From Terrimonas_A sp036262095 (GTDB lineage: Bacteria; Bacteroidota; Bacteroidia; Chitinophagales; Chitinophagaceae): a DNA stretch of 64,000 bases. The stretch lies in contig DATAJQ010000238.1 in NCBI GenBank assembly GCA_036262095.1, forward strand, positions 1 through 64,000, read 5' to 3'. Position 1 is the stretch's first letter. Every line of letters begins with the position of its first letter. Shown in pieces: positions 8,254 through 17,213 of this stretch. The notes under the pieces were generated by a model. The model searched no databases and was not told where the DNA came from. It saw only the letters and a program-made list of their open reading frames with translations. The position numbers and the translations under genes are program-made.

Positions 8254-8313
8254 CTTCCCGTTCTTCCCGCCTTACCGGTAAGTTTTTACCGGTAAGGCGG
8301 GAAGAACGGGAAG
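8254..8313. repeat. 28-bp perfect palindrome, copy 1 of a dispersed family
   Basis: Arms 8254-8281 and 8286-8313 are perfectly complementary over 28 bp with loop GTTT. A second copy lies at 49579-49641. The copies differ at one base of the left arm (T here, C there), and the right arm carries the matching change (A here, G there), so pairing is kept. It lies between the convergent rnz and esterase genes and may also act as a terminator. Confidence 0.9.
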
Positions 8314-8353
8314 AAATCATTTAAATATATTCTTGTTTTGCTTGCAGTGAAGG

Positions 8354-9484
8354 TTATTGATGTAGCCACTCATAAAACAGGGGGAATTCTTTTCTCCATG
8401 TTGGTTCGTTGTGTTTTCCGTCATCGAGAATATGAATGGTCATTTCAGATCTGGAAACGGATTTCAGATCATTGTAAGCCCTTTGCATATCAGGTACCAT
8501 TGTTTCTCCTTCCAGTTTACCTCCGTAGAAATAGATCCGGGAATTCACTTTCCCGCCATACTTCTTTATATCATCAAAGATGCCTGAACCACTGATCCAG
8601 AATGCAGGAGAGAACACACCAGCCCCACCGAATACTGCAGGATATTTCAACACTGCATAAAGGGAAATCAATCCACCCATTGAACTGCCGGCCACAGCCG
8701 TGTTCTTTTTATCCTTTAATGTGCGGTAATGCTTATCGATATAAGGTTTTAATGTTTTTACGAGGAAGTCGACATACGCACTTCCCTCTCCTTCCCCGAA
8801 GCGTTCATTGTCGTAAGGATTATACTCGTTCAACCGTTTATTGCCACCATGATCTGCTGCCACCACAATGCTTTGAGCAAGTTTGGTGGAATCCAGAAAC
8901 TCATCTACTCCCCATTCACCGGAATAAGACGTGGCATTATCAAAGACGTTTTGACCATCGTGCATGTACAGCACGGGATAACGCTTTGTTACATCCGTTG
9001 AATAGTTTTTAGGAAGATAGATCCATACACGCCGGGTGCGTTTTAATTGCGGTATCAGGAATGCTGTATCGATGATATGTACCTGTGCTGTTGCGGAGCT
9101 TTTTTTAGATTGGGCAGGGAAGCGGTCGGCCCATTCCTGCACTTCCAGTTCTATAGTCTTGCTGCCGGTTGTTTTAAGGATACGATTGGGCGAATGTGTC
9201 CCGTTTTTCTGGCATTCGGCCTTATCCCAGGCGCCACGGGTAAGTTTGAATTCGTAAGAAGTATCGGGCAATGACAGGTCGAGATGGTAAGCACCATTCC
9301 CTGTTTTCTTAAACCGGTAATTAGTATCTGCAGGATTCCAGCCATTGAAAGAACCGGCAGCAAAAATATCACTGCCCGTTGGATGATATTCCGGGAGTTT
9401 ATTTATTTCAATACGAACAGTGTTCTGAGCCATTGTTGTTAAATGAGCTGAGAGTAGCAGTAAGCAAAAGTATACCCGTACCAT
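8354..9484 (-). CDS. Secreted esterase with N-terminal carbohydrate-binding-like domain
   Basis: Residues 1-20 form a signal peptide ending TMAQ. Residues 22-115 resemble an E-set/CBM48 glycogen-binding domain (FAAGSFNGWNPADTNYRF, YEFKLTRG). An alpha/beta-hydrolase of the Fes/esterase D type follows (RVWIYLPKNY, YPVLYMHDGQNVFD, nucleophile Ser in AGSSMGGLISLY near 265, catalytic His probably in DDGKHNEPTWRKEF near 360). Family members hydrolyse siderophore esters, carbohydrate acyl esters or similar, and the substrate here cannot be decided. It is alone between rnz and dapA. Confidence 0.82.
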   Translation of the reverse strand: MVRVYFCLLLLSAHLTTMAQNTVRIEINKLPEYHPTGSDIFAAGSFNGWNPADTNYRFKKTGNGAYHLDLSLPDTSYEFKLTRGAWDKAECQKNGTHSPNRILKTTGSKTIELEVQEWADRFPAQSKKSSATAQVHIIDTAFLIPQLKRTRRVWIYLPKNYSTDVTKRYPVLYMHDGQNVFDNATSYSGEWGVDEFLDSTKLAQSIVVAADHGGNKRLNEYNPYDNERFGEGEGSAYVDFLVKTLKPYIDKHYRTLKDKKNTAVAGSSMGGLISLYAVLKYPAVFGGAGVFSPAFWISGSGIFDDIKKYGGKVNSRIYFYGGKLEGETMVPDMQRAYNDLKSVSRSEMTIHILDDGKHNEPTWRKEFPLFYEWLHQ

Positions 9485-9503
9485 GATAAATTATAGAGTC
9501 AGG

Positions 9504-10385
9504 TTATTTCTTCATTAACTCCTTGATCATTGCATGCAAAGAAGCACTTACCGGCCAAACAGGCTGACGGAAAGTATTCTGACATAATCCCATTTCAGAA
9601 AGATAGGCTTTCACGCCGCTGGGGCTACCCTCTGCAAACATGGAGTTGATAATATCTGTGTATTTATAATGCAGTTCGCGTGCCTCAGCAAATTTATCTG
9701 CCAGGCAAAGCCTTACCATTTCAGCAAATTCTTTGGGGTAAGCATTAGCTACAACTGAAGTAACACCGGCAGCGCCTAATGCGATCATGGGCAGGGTCAA
9801 TGCATCATCACCGCTGATCACCATAAAATCGGCTGGTTTGTATTTAATGATCTGCATGATCTGCTCCATATTACCGCTTGCTTCCTTGGTAGCAAAGATC
9901 TTTTTACATTCATGTGCAATGCGAAGCTGAGTTGCTGCAGTCATGTTCTGCCCGGTACGGGAAGGCACATTATACATCATGATCGGCAACGGTGCTTTAT
10001 CATTCAGTGCTTTATAGTGCTGAAATAAACCTTCCTGGTTGGGTTTGTTATAATAAGGCGATACAGACAATATCGCATCATAGCCCTGCAAATCGAATCT
10101 GGCAAAACCATCAAGCACTTCTTTTGTGTCATAACCGCCGATACCGGCCACAAGGGGCAGGCGGCCATTCACTGTTTTTGCAACAAAAGAAAACACCTGT
10201 TGCTTTTCGTCACCATGCACGGTAGCACTTTCGCCGGTAGTGCCCAATACCACCAGGTATTCCACCTTACCAGCGATCCAGAATTCGATCAGCTTTTTAT
10301 AGCTGTCCCAATCAATGGATCCGTCTGCATGAAAAGGTGTTACGATGGCGATACCGGTGCCGGTGAATTTTTGCTGAAGTGACAT
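9504..10385 (-). CDS. dapA: 4-hydroxy-tetrahydrodipicolinate synthase
   Basis: This enzyme condenses pyruvate with aspartate semialdehyde in lysine and diaminopimelate synthesis. GTGIAIVTPF opens the protein, GTTGESATV (near 46) binds pyruvate, the Tyr in YNVPSRTGQNM is near 136, and the Schiff-base Lys lies in IFATKEASGN near 163. I chose ATG 10385 because the upstream in-frame ATG (10412) adds nine non-conserved residues. The length of 293 is normal. It lies near accA on the same strand, but the 180-bp gap argues for separate transcripts. Confidence 0.95.
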   Translation of the reverse strand: MSLQQKFTGTGIAIVTPFHADGSIDWDSYKKLIEFWIAGKVEYLVVLGTTGESATVHGDEKQQVFSFVAKTVNGRLPLVAGIGGYDTKEVLDGFARFDLQGYDAILSVSPYYNKPNQEGLFQHYKALNDKAPLPIMMYNVPSRTGQNMTAATQLRIAHECKKIFATKEASGNMEQIMQIIKYKPADFMVISGDDALTLPMIALGAAGVTSVVANAYPKEFAEMVRLCLADKFAEARELHYKYTDIINSMFAEGSPSGVKAYLSEMGLCQNTFRQPVWPVSASLHAMIKELMKK

Positions 10386-10565
10386 ATAAACACGAATTAC
10401 ACTAATAAACACGAAATGCGCGAAGGATGTGAAATTGCCGCGGATTACGCGAATGGACTAGTCTGATTTTTAGAATATCTATTTTTTAATTTGATAATGC
10501 ATCCTTTATTTATGGGCTTATCTGATTGACTGGCTCACGACTAAGACTGACTGCGGACTGCCGGC

Positions 10566-11537
10566 TCAACCTTCGTCCCAGAATCCCATTTTACCGAATT
10601 TCTCGATGCGGTCGTTGACTCTTTGTTCGGGTGTTTTTTGCTTTAGTTCCTGGAGAACGGGCAGCAGATAATCTTTGAGCAGTTGTGCAGCCTGGTCATA
10701 ATCCCAGTGGGCGCCGCCGATAGGTTCGGGAATGATGCCGTCTATAAGTCCGAAACCAAGCATTTTATCGGCAGTGAGTCGAAGTTGTTCGGCAGCCACT
10801 TCCTTTTTGTCCCAGCTTCGCCAGAGAATGGAAGAGCAGCTTTCAGGACTGATCACGGTGTACCAGGTATTTTCCATCATGAACACCTTATCACCTACAC
10901 CGATGCCGAGTGCACCGCCACTGGCACCTTCTCCAATGATCACGCAAATGACCGGCACTTTGAGGCGGATCATTTCATAAATATTGCGGGCGATCGCTTC
11001 CCCCTGTCCCCTTTCTTCTGCTTCCAGACCGGGATAGGCTCCGGGAGTATCGATCAGTGTAATGATCGGTTTATTGAACTTTTCTGCCAGTTTCATCAGG
11101 CGAAGCGCCTTGCGGTAACCTTCAGGGTTGGCCATACCAAAATTGCGCAGTTGACGCATTTTGGTATTGCTTCCTTTCTGCTGACCGATGATCATTACCG
11201 TTTCCCCGTTCAGTGAAGCAAAGCCACCTACCATGGCTTTATCATCCTTTACATTCCGGTCGCCGAAAAGCTCCACGAAGTTTTCGGTCATTTTGGTAAT
11301 GTATTTCGTGGTATAAGGCCTGTCCGGGTGACGGCTAAGCTGTACACGTTGCCAGCTACTGAGGTTTTTAGTGATTTCCTTCCGTTTCTCAATGATGTTT
11401 TGTTCCAGCCGCTGGATCATGTCGCTCATATCGATATGCGTCTTCTCCTGGCGGTTCTTCGTATTCTCAATTTCGTCAATCAGGTCCTTAACCGGTTTTT
11501 CAAAGTCCAAAAATTGTCTATTGGCGTTTGATGGCAT
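10566..11537 (-). CDS. accA: Acetyl-CoA carboxylase carboxyltransferase alpha subunit
   Basis: This is the alpha half of the carboxyltransferase that makes malonyl-CoA for fatty acid synthesis. Hallmarks are FLDFEKPV at the start, RPYTTKYITKM, LIDTPGAYPGLEAEERGQGEAIA (near 163-185) and the oxyanion-hole glycines in IGEGASGGALGIGVGD. The length of 323 matches the family. accD is not in this window. Confidence 0.96.
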   Translation of the reverse strand: MPSNANRQFLDFEKPVKDLIDEIENTKNRQEKTHIDMSDMIQRLEQNIIEKRKEITKNLSSWQRVQLSRHPDRPYTTKYITKMTENFVELFGDRNVKDDKAMVGGFASLNGETVMIIGQQKGSNTKMRQLRNFGMANPEGYRKALRLMKLAEKFNKPIITLIDTPGAYPGLEAEERGQGEAIARNIYEMIRLKVPVICVIIGEGASGGALGIGVGDKVFMMENTWYTVISPESCSSILWRSWDKKEVAAEQLRLTADKMLGFGLIDGIIPEPIGGAHWDYDQAAQLLKDYLLPVLQELKQKTPEQRVNDRIEKFGKMGFWDEG

Positions 11538-11829
11538 AGTCTAAAAATGTGGGGCTAAAATTAAGGGATTAAATGCGAATGAGCGCGAATGAGTTATGAA
11601 TGAGCTTGAAGCTGTGAATAAAAAAGCAGCCACACAGTTAGAACTCAAACGGGTATGATGGGAAAGATACGAGGGTTACTCAGGAAAGATTACCAGTAAG
11701 TTTTTGAATATTAACTTTTTTTTACCCCTTTCCAACCCTAATACTATAGTAACCCTGAAGGCTTTTTTATCTTGTGCAAAATCCAGTCTTTAGAAAGACC
11801 GGCATCGCCGTATTTCAAAACTGATACCC

Positions 11830-13782
11830 ATGAAGACACTTCTACCTGCCCTATTTTTAATGGTGCTTTGCTCCATTAATGCTCATACACAGATTGTTAC
11901 ACCAGTTATCAACGCCGGCTTCGGTGTAGATGGCGAACTCCGTTCCAATTACAAGGGAACGTCCATGTCGCTTAATACGGATGACTGGTTCACAGCCGCC
12001 TCAACGATGGGTAGTGGGAAATCGGTGATCGATACCACCGGAGCCGCCGCCATCATGGCGCGCTATGCAACAGACATGAATTTCCGCCGCCTGCCCTTCT
12101 TCAGGCCTATGAGGATAGCCCCTTTTACCGTTGTGAACAACAGGGTCTGGATCGATGCAGTGTTCATCCGTGACTATCATGATAGCGATTCTACAGTGTT
12201 TGCTTCAGGATCGAATAAGAATGGCGATAGCCCGGGTTACTGGACCAGCCCACTGGCACAGTCCATCCCCGACAAAAATGATATCCTGGATATGATGGTC
12301 CATATCCGCCGGGAAGGGCCGCTGTCTACCGACTCACTCTGGATGTTCGGAGGTGTTTCCATGGACAATAACACGGGTAACCGTTATTTCGATTTTGAAA
12401 TGTATCAGACAGATATCCTTTTTGACCGCAACACGCGGAAATTCTCCGGCTATGGTCCTGATGCAGGACATACCAGTTGGCAATTCGATGCAGCGGGGAA
12501 TGTATTAACAACAGGAGATATTATTTTCAGTGCAGAATTTCAAAACTCTGCGCTTACAATGATCGATGCCCGTGTATGGGTGAACAGGGCCGCTCTTTCA
12601 ATTACACCGGTTGCGTTCGACTGGAACGGCACGTTTGATGGCGCTGCAATGGGCTCGACTTATGGGTATGCCGGCATCCGTCCTAAGCAGGCAGGTACCT
12701 ATTTTACAGGGCTTGCGAACAGTGCAGGCGTCTGGGGTGGCCCATTTGGTATCATATTAAGGGATCAATCATTTGTAACTACTTACGCAGCCAATCAATA
12801 TGTAGAATTCTCGGTGAACCTGAGCAAGCTGGGCCTTGATGGTTCTGGTATGCTGGGCGGGAACCAATGCGCCATGCCTTTTCGCCGCATCCTGGCCAAA
12901 ACCAGGGCGTCCAGCTCCTTCACGTCTGAATTAAAAGATTTTATAGGACCATTTGATTTCTTCCTGGCTTCGCGTGCCGACGTAACTTCACAGACGCCTT
13001 TGTTGTGTGAGGGATCGGTAGCAGAAATATCCGTTACCAACCCTGTTGATGGATCGATCTATGAATGGAGTACCACTAACGGCAACATTGTAACCCCTAC
13101 CGATGCCACTTCAGTATATGTAGACCAGCCTGGTACTTATATTGTGAAGCAAACACTGCATGACGGCTGTGCGCCCTATGCAACCGACACGATCAATATA
13201 GTGCCGATGACAGGTTGTACGGTGCTCGCAGCAAATGAACTTTATGATCTTAAGGGATCACTTACAGGCACAACAGCCTCACTGCACTGGAAGGTCAGGA
13301 ACAATTCTTTTGCACAGCGTTTTGAGATCGAGCGCAGTTCAGATGGTAAGAGTTTTATGGTTGCAGGCCGCATGGATATGGTGCCATCAGCATCCCTCTC
13401 AGGTTCATATTCATTCAATGAAACACTGATCAATAATTCTTCTGCCGCTTATTACCGGATCGTGCTGATAAATAAAGATGGATCGAGGCAGGTAAGCCCC
13501 GCTATTCAATTGTCTACATCCACCAGCGAACGGTTGATAATATATCCTAATCCGGCAACTGAATGGCTGCAAATGCAGTTGACAGTAGGCAGAACGTCTG
13601 CGGCAAAGATCAGGATCTATACTGCGGATGGCATTTTGGTATATAGCACTCAAACCAACCTGCAAAAAGGATATAACCAGCTCAAATTGCAAGGGCTTCA
13701 GGGCAAACCTTCAGGCACTTACCTGGTGATGGTTCAAACAGACGATGAGGTGTTCAGCAGGAAGTTTGTCCTCCGTCAATAA
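11830..13782 (+). CDS. Secreted surface protein of unknown function with T9SS type A sorting domain
   Basis: Residues 1-20 are a signal peptide (ending AHTQ). The C-terminal 80 residues are a T9SS type A sorting domain (IIYPNPATEWLQMQL, KIRIYTADGILVYS, PSGTYLVMVQTDDEVFSRKFVLRQ), which directs secretion by the type IX system and retention at the cell surface. The first 370 residues are rich in aromatic and Gly/Asn residues, and I do not recognise the fold. Around 385-450 there is a Cys-containing Ig/PKD-like stretch (SVYVDQPGTYIVKQTLHDGC), followed by a fibronectin-like segment. The gene stands alone before tRNA-Asp. Confidence 0.85.
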   Translation: MKTLLPALFLMVLCSINAHTQIVTPVINAGFGVDGELRSNYKGTSMSLNTDDWFTAASTMGSGKSVIDTTGAAAIMARYATDMNFRRLPFFRPMRIAPFTVVNNRVWIDAVFIRDYHDSDSTVFASGSNKNGDSPGYWTSPLAQSIPDKNDILDMMVHIRREGPLSTDSLWMFGGVSMDNNTGNRYFDFEMYQTDILFDRNTRKFSGYGPDAGHTSWQFDAAGNVLTTGDIIFSAEFQNSALTMIDARVWVNRAALSITPVAFDWNGTFDGAAMGSTYGYAGIRPKQAGTYFTGLANSAGVWGGPFGIILRDQSFVTTYAANQYVEFSVNLSKLGLDGSGMLGGNQCAMPFRRILAKTRASSSFTSELKDFIGPFDFFLASRADVTSQTPLLCEGSVAEISVTNPVDGSIYEWSTTNGNIVTPTDATSVYVDQPGTYIVKQTLHDGCAPYATDTINIVPMTGCTVLAANELYDLKGSLTGTTASLHWKVRNNSFAQRFEIERSSDGKSFMVAGRMDMVPSASLSGSYSFNETLINNSSAAYYRIVLINKDGSRQVSPAIQLSTSTSERLIIYPNPATEWLQMQLTVGRTSAAKIRIYTADGILVYSTQTNLQKGYNQLKLQGLQGKPSGTYLVMVQTDDEVFSRKFVLRQ

Positions 13783-13852
13783 ATTGCCTGAATAAAAATA
13801 AAAAACCGTTCAAAAAATTTTGGAAAGAAGGGCGTGCACTCCTATCTTTGCC

Positions 13853-13860
13853 GTCCCGAA
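13853..13860 (+). promoter_or_regulatory. -7 promoter box TATCTTTG for tRNA-Asp
   Basis: TATCTTTG is a full match to TAnnTTTG and ends 12 bp before the mature tRNA 5' end. The 5' leader would be only a few bases. A TTTTGG lies 30 bp upstream, too far for a standard -33 box. Confidence 0.6.
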
Positions 13861-13872
13861 AACAACGGGTAC

Positions 13873-13946
13873 GGATCGGTAGTTCAGTTGGTTAGAATGC
13901 CGCCCTGTCACGGCGGAGGTCGCGGGTTCGAGTCCCGTCCGGTCCG
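13873..13946 (+). tRNA. tRNA-Asp (GTC)
   Basis: A 74-nt cloverleaf: acceptor GGATCGG pairs with CCGGTCC (one T-G wobble), the anticodon stem CCGCC/GGCGG encloses loop CTGTCAC with anticodon GTC, and the T-loop is GGTTCGAGTCC. The discriminator is G and CCA is not encoded. G34 of tRNA-Asp is the queuosine site, and a GluQ-RS that modifies that base is encoded at 39945-40829. Confidence 0.97.
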
Positions 13947-13953
13947 CAAATTT

Positions 13954-13985
13954 CAAAGACGCTGTTTATCAGCGTCTTTGTTTTT
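13954..13985 (+). terminator. Intrinsic terminator after tRNA-Asp
   Basis: A 10-bp stem CAAAGACGCT / AGCGTCTTTG with a 7-nt loop is followed by TTTTT. It starts 8 nt after the tRNA. Confidence 0.9.
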
Positions 13986-14099
13986 ATAGCAAACAATACA
14001 ACTCGGATCCAGCGCAACGCCTTTAGTCATCGCCTAAAAGTCGCTTAAAACGCTTCCAGAGCGACGCATTAGTATTTCTCCCTCCTGTGGACGGAATGC

Positions 14100-14131
14100 C
14101 TATCAGGTATTTCTTGCAAAATACCTGATAG
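14100..14131. repeat. 13-bp perfect hairpin downstream of integrase remnant
   Basis: CTATCAGGTATTT (14100-14112) pairs with AAATACCTGATAG (14119-14131). There is no T-tract on either strand. It lies 29 bp past the end of the integrase remnant and could be a leftover of the element's end. Confidence 0.6.
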
Positions 14132-14159
14132 CAGGGGAAAATACCTTTCCCTATTCTTC

Positions 14160-14465
14160 TCAATCGACTTCTAATTCTTCAGAGATCTTTTTAAACGCCT
14201 CCGGTTTCTTCGCAAATTCCTTTTTAACCTGCTGCTCAAAACTGCCCAGGTAATTTTCCATTGTTTTCTTGTCCATGTGCCCTAAAACTTCTTGGATAAA
14301 TTCGGTACTGGCATCTGAATACAAGAAGCTTCGAAGAAATTCGGGGCTTTTTTGCTTTATAGCCTTTCTCAACACATCATGATGAAAGTTAGTTCGGAAG
14401 TTCCTGTTATCCAACGAATGCTGGAATGGGTTCGGTAGTATTTCCATCCGGCCCACAGGAATCAA
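14160..14465 (-). pseudogene. Remnant of a tyrosine recombinase (integrase C-terminus)
   Basis: Residues 50-95 read FIQEVLGHMDKKTMENYLGSF and then a Lys-rich tail, which is the C-terminal signature of phage/transposon tyrosine recombinases: the LGH motif followed by the region holding the nucleophile Tyr (ENYL). The first 50 residues do not match the catalytic core, and the Arg-x-x-His box is absent or frameshifted, so only about a tenth of an integrase remains. It lies about 210 bp from tRNA-Asp, a classical integration site. The start at 14465 is arbitrary. The remnant marks an old insertion; no att duplicate was found. Confidence 0.7.
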
Positions 14466-14480
14466 TTTTAAGATATTCCC

Positions 14481-15098
14481 TCAATCAATAATTTGCATCT
14501 GAACCGCCGCCCTTATCAGCGTAGCAGTATTCTTTACATCAAATTTGGTCAGGAGGTTTTTTCGGTGTGTGTCAACGGTCGTAGTTCCTATAAAAAGTTT
14601 AGATGCAATTTCATTATTGGTGAGCCCATCGGCAATCAATTCAAGTACTTCCTTTTCACGACCGGTTAGTACAATTGGACTGGCTTTTACTTTCTGCAGG
14701 GTTTTACCTGCTTCGAAACTCAGGTAAGTTTTTCCATTGGCTACGGTGATGATGGCTTCCATTAATTCATCCTGTGTAGCGTTCTTTAAAACATATCCTG
14801 ATGCGCCATTGTCCATCATTTTCTGAATAAAACTTTGCTGGTTAAATGTGCTGAGTCCAATAATAAAAACGGAAGGATATTTCCCTTTCACTTCTTTACA
14901 AAGTTCGATGCCCGATCTGTCAGGAAGATTTACATCCATCAACAAGACATCGGGCAGGCTATTACGTAAAAATGCAAGACAGGATTCTGCATTCATGGCA
15001 TGACCGGTCCATTCAAGGTTTCTTTCATTATTCAGTAATGATCGTATGCCTTCAATTACCATATAATGGTCGTCAACTATAAAGACTTTTATTGACAT
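14481..15098 (-). CDS. NarL/LuxR-family response regulator
   Basis: Receiver domain 1-120: acidic pocket near residue 10 (IVDDH), phospho-acceptor Asp in VLLMDVNLPD near 55, and Lys in GYVLKNATQDEL near 105. A LuxR-type HTH covers 140-205 (LTGREKEVLELIADGLTNNEIA, TVDTHRKNLLTKF). Its ATG overlaps the stop of the kinase gene by one base (TAATG), so the two are translationally coupled partners. A likely target is the divergent secreted-protein operon at 17214, where a 13-bp direct repeat lies in the promoter region. Confidence 0.93.
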   Translation of the reverse strand: MSIKVFIVDDHYMVIEGIRSLLNNERNLEWTGHAMNAESCLAFLRNSLPDVLLMDVNLPDRSGIELCKEVKGKYPSVFIIGLSTFNQQSFIQKMMDNGASGYVLKNATQDELMEAIITVANGKTYLSFEAGKTLQKVKASPIVLTGREKEVLELIADGLTNNEIASKLFIGTTTVDTHRKNLLTKFDVKNTATLIRAAVQMQIID

Positions 15099-17050
15099 TA
15101 TACATTAAATTCTATATGAACAGATGTTCCCTTACCGACTTCTGACCGCACATCGACCTTTCCTTTCAGGTACTCTATACGGCTCTGAATATTATTCCAC
15201 CCAATACCTTTCGCTCCGTGTAAAATTGCTGTATTAAATCCTTTGCCATCATCTTCCACGGTGATCGTAATTGTTTCGTTTGTTTTTGTCACTTGCACAA
15301 TCGCTGATTTGGCAGCGGCATGCTTCAATGTATTATTGATCAATTCCTGGACGATCCGGTAAATGGCGATGGCAGTCGTTTGTTCAATAACTATTTTATC
15401 TATGCCGATAGATTGATAGGTTACCTGCGAAGAGCCGGTGTCATTTATATCATTACAAAAATCCATCAACGCCGTATCGAGTCCAAATTTTACCAGTGCT
15501 TCCGGCATCATATTATGTGCCACACGGCGCATTTCACTGATAGAACTGTCCAGCATGTCCATACTACGTTCAAAATCCTGCTGGTTTTCAGGTGTCATGA
15601 TAAGATTTCGCTTCATAGTCAAAAATGAATATTTAATGCCCGACATCATGCCTCCCAGTCCATCATGAAGGTCTTTTGCCAGGCGGGTTCTTTCCCGTTC
15701 CTCACCTTTTAATACTGCTTCCGCAGCAGTTAGTTGTTTTTCTGTTTCCAACTCATTGATACGCTGCTGCTGCAATTTTTGTTTTTGACGATAATTTCTA
15801 TAGAGCAATAATGAGATGACCAGGATCAGCGCAGCCCCGGCGGCAAGAATATAGTTCAAGGTATTCTTCCGTTCGATCTCTGAATGCTGGAGCAATAACT
15901 GCGCATCTTTCTTTGCAGTTTCATATTTTTTCTCCAGTTCATTCGCATACTTTTTTGAGTCCATGCTCACCATGGAATCATTTACCTCTTTGTGTTTTTG
16001 AAAATACTCGTACGCTTCTTTATATCTCCCGGTAACCGCATATACATCAGAAAGATATTTGTACCCCTGATTCAGTATTCCGAAGTAGTTAATTGTTTCA
16101 GCTTCTTTTATTCCCGACAACAAGTTTTGTTCTGCTTCTTTGTAACGCTTTTGCATAATAGCGATAGCTCCCATTTGCAACTGCGATTCTGCTTTGCCAT
16201 AGCTATAGTTGTACATCTTCGAAATATCAAAGGCTTTTTGAAAGAAATAGAATGCAGAATCTGGTTGCGCTAGACTTCTAAAAACCTGTGCAGATACCAG
16301 GTAATAAGAGAAGAGGATATCGATATTATCTGTATTGTCGGCTTGATTATAATAGAGGTTTGAACTGTCAAGGGCTATTTTCGCAGAACTGTCGCGATGC
16401 TGCATGCTATAGGCATTTGCCAGGATGAAATATGCCATAAACACATCCTGCCGTGAGCCATCTTTTTTTGCAACAGCTACTGCTTTAAGTGCATATTCTG
16501 TTTGCTTTTCATTTTCACCAATATCTCCAAATACGGTAGAAAGATTGGTGTATTTGCTGACTAATCCTCCCGGTAACTTATACTGTTCCACCAATGCAAT
16601 ACTTTTCAAATAGTATTCTATCGCCTGCTGAAATTTATTCTGTGCTTTTAAAGAATTTGCTTTGTCGTTATAAGCATTCGCTTCCCATTGTTTCGCCTTG
16701 GGATGATCTGATTTTTTATAATTCTCGATAGCATGATCAAAACTTAAGATCGCCTGTTCATAATTTGCCGCGCTGTTGAACAAAAACGATTGATTCTGAT
16801 AGATACGTCCCAACTGGTAATACATTTTTTTTTCGCTGGCAAATGCTATGGCCTCGCGATAAGACTGATAGGCTTTCGCAGTATCAACTGCTTCATAATC
16901 GACAGCCAGCCGCATCATGCTCATGGCCCTGGTGCTATCGGGTATTGATTGTTTTAATTCTTTTGCAATACTGTCAACAAGATGTTGTTGAGCTTCTGCA
17001 AAACGGAGTAATAGAATAAAAAGCAGACAATAAAATAATTTCCTTCTCAT
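15098..17050 (-). CDS. TPR-containing sensor histidine kinase (HisKA_3 type)
   Basis: A signal peptide (MRRKLFYCLLFILLLRFAEAQ) leads into about 340 residues of tetratricopeptide-like repeats predicted outside the cytoplasmic membrane. A transmembrane helix follows near residue 395 (ILAAGAALILVISLLLY), then a coiled coil, a NarX-type dimerisation box with His in AKDLHDGLGGMMSGIKYSF near 462, and an HATPase (NNTLKHAAAKSA, VEDDGKGFN). I chose ATG 17050 because it opens the signal peptide; upstream ATGs add a polar extension. The TPR sensor presumably reads a protein or peptide signal. It forms an operon with the regulator at 14481. Confidence 0.92.
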   Translation of the reverse strand: MRRKLFYCLLFILLLRFAEAQQHLVDSIAKELKQSIPDSTRAMSMMRLAVDYEAVDTAKAYQSYREAIAFASEKKMYYQLGRIYQNQSFLFNSAANYEQAILSFDHAIENYKKSDHPKAKQWEANAYNDKANSLKAQNKFQQAIEYYLKSIALVEQYKLPGGLVSKYTNLSTVFGDIGENEKQTEYALKAVAVAKKDGSRQDVFMAYFILANAYSMQHRDSSAKIALDSSNLYYNQADNTDNIDILFSYYLVSAQVFRSLAQPDSAFYFFQKAFDISKMYNYSYGKAESQLQMGAIAIMQKRYKEAEQNLLSGIKEAETINYFGILNQGYKYLSDVYAVTGRYKEAYEYFQKHKEVNDSMVSMDSKKYANELEKKYETAKKDAQLLLQHSEIERKNTLNYILAAGAALILVISLLLYRNYRQKQKLQQQRINELETEKQLTAAEAVLKGEERERTRLAKDLHDGLGGMMSGIKYSFLTMKRNLIMTPENQQDFERSMDMLDSSISEMRRVAHNMMPEALVKFGLDTALMDFCNDINDTGSSQVTYQSIGIDKIVIEQTTAIAIYRIVQELINNTLKHAAAKSAIVQVTKTNETITITVEDDGKGFNTAILHGAKGIGWNNIQSRIEYLKGKVDVRSEVGKGTSVHIEFNV

Positions 17051-17129
17051 ATAGGAATGTACTTCTTTGTTTGCCATTTTGCAAAAAAACATCTAAGTAT
17101 TAGGGTTATCCATCCCCTTTTTCCATGAT

Positions 17130-17160
17130 TCTCCTGTTTTTCTAAAATCTCCTGTTTTTC
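17130..17160. promoter_or_regulatory. 13-bp direct repeat in divergent promoter region (possible operator)
   Basis: TCTCCTGTTTTTC occurs at 17130-17142 and again, identically, at 17148-17160 (18 bp start to start). The pair lies in the 163-bp gap between the sensor kinase start (17050) and the secreted operon start (17214). NarL-type regulators commonly bind paired half-sites, so this is a candidate site for the adjacent regulator. The assignment is inference. Confidence 0.5.
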
Positions 17161-17213
17161 AGGGATAGAAAAATGGGATGTGGAGGTGCAATTTTACTCC
17201 CACAAAGACTTGT

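Noticed and set aside
10386..10565. AACACGAA-type short repeats before dapA
   Set aside because: Degenerate, short and without consistent spacing, so not called as a repeat feature.
10683..11216. 177-codon plus-strand frame
   Set aside because: Antisense to accA.
13947..14160. attL/attR duplication of the tRNA-Asp 3' end
   Set aside because: No second copy of the T-arm or acceptor sequence was found in the window.
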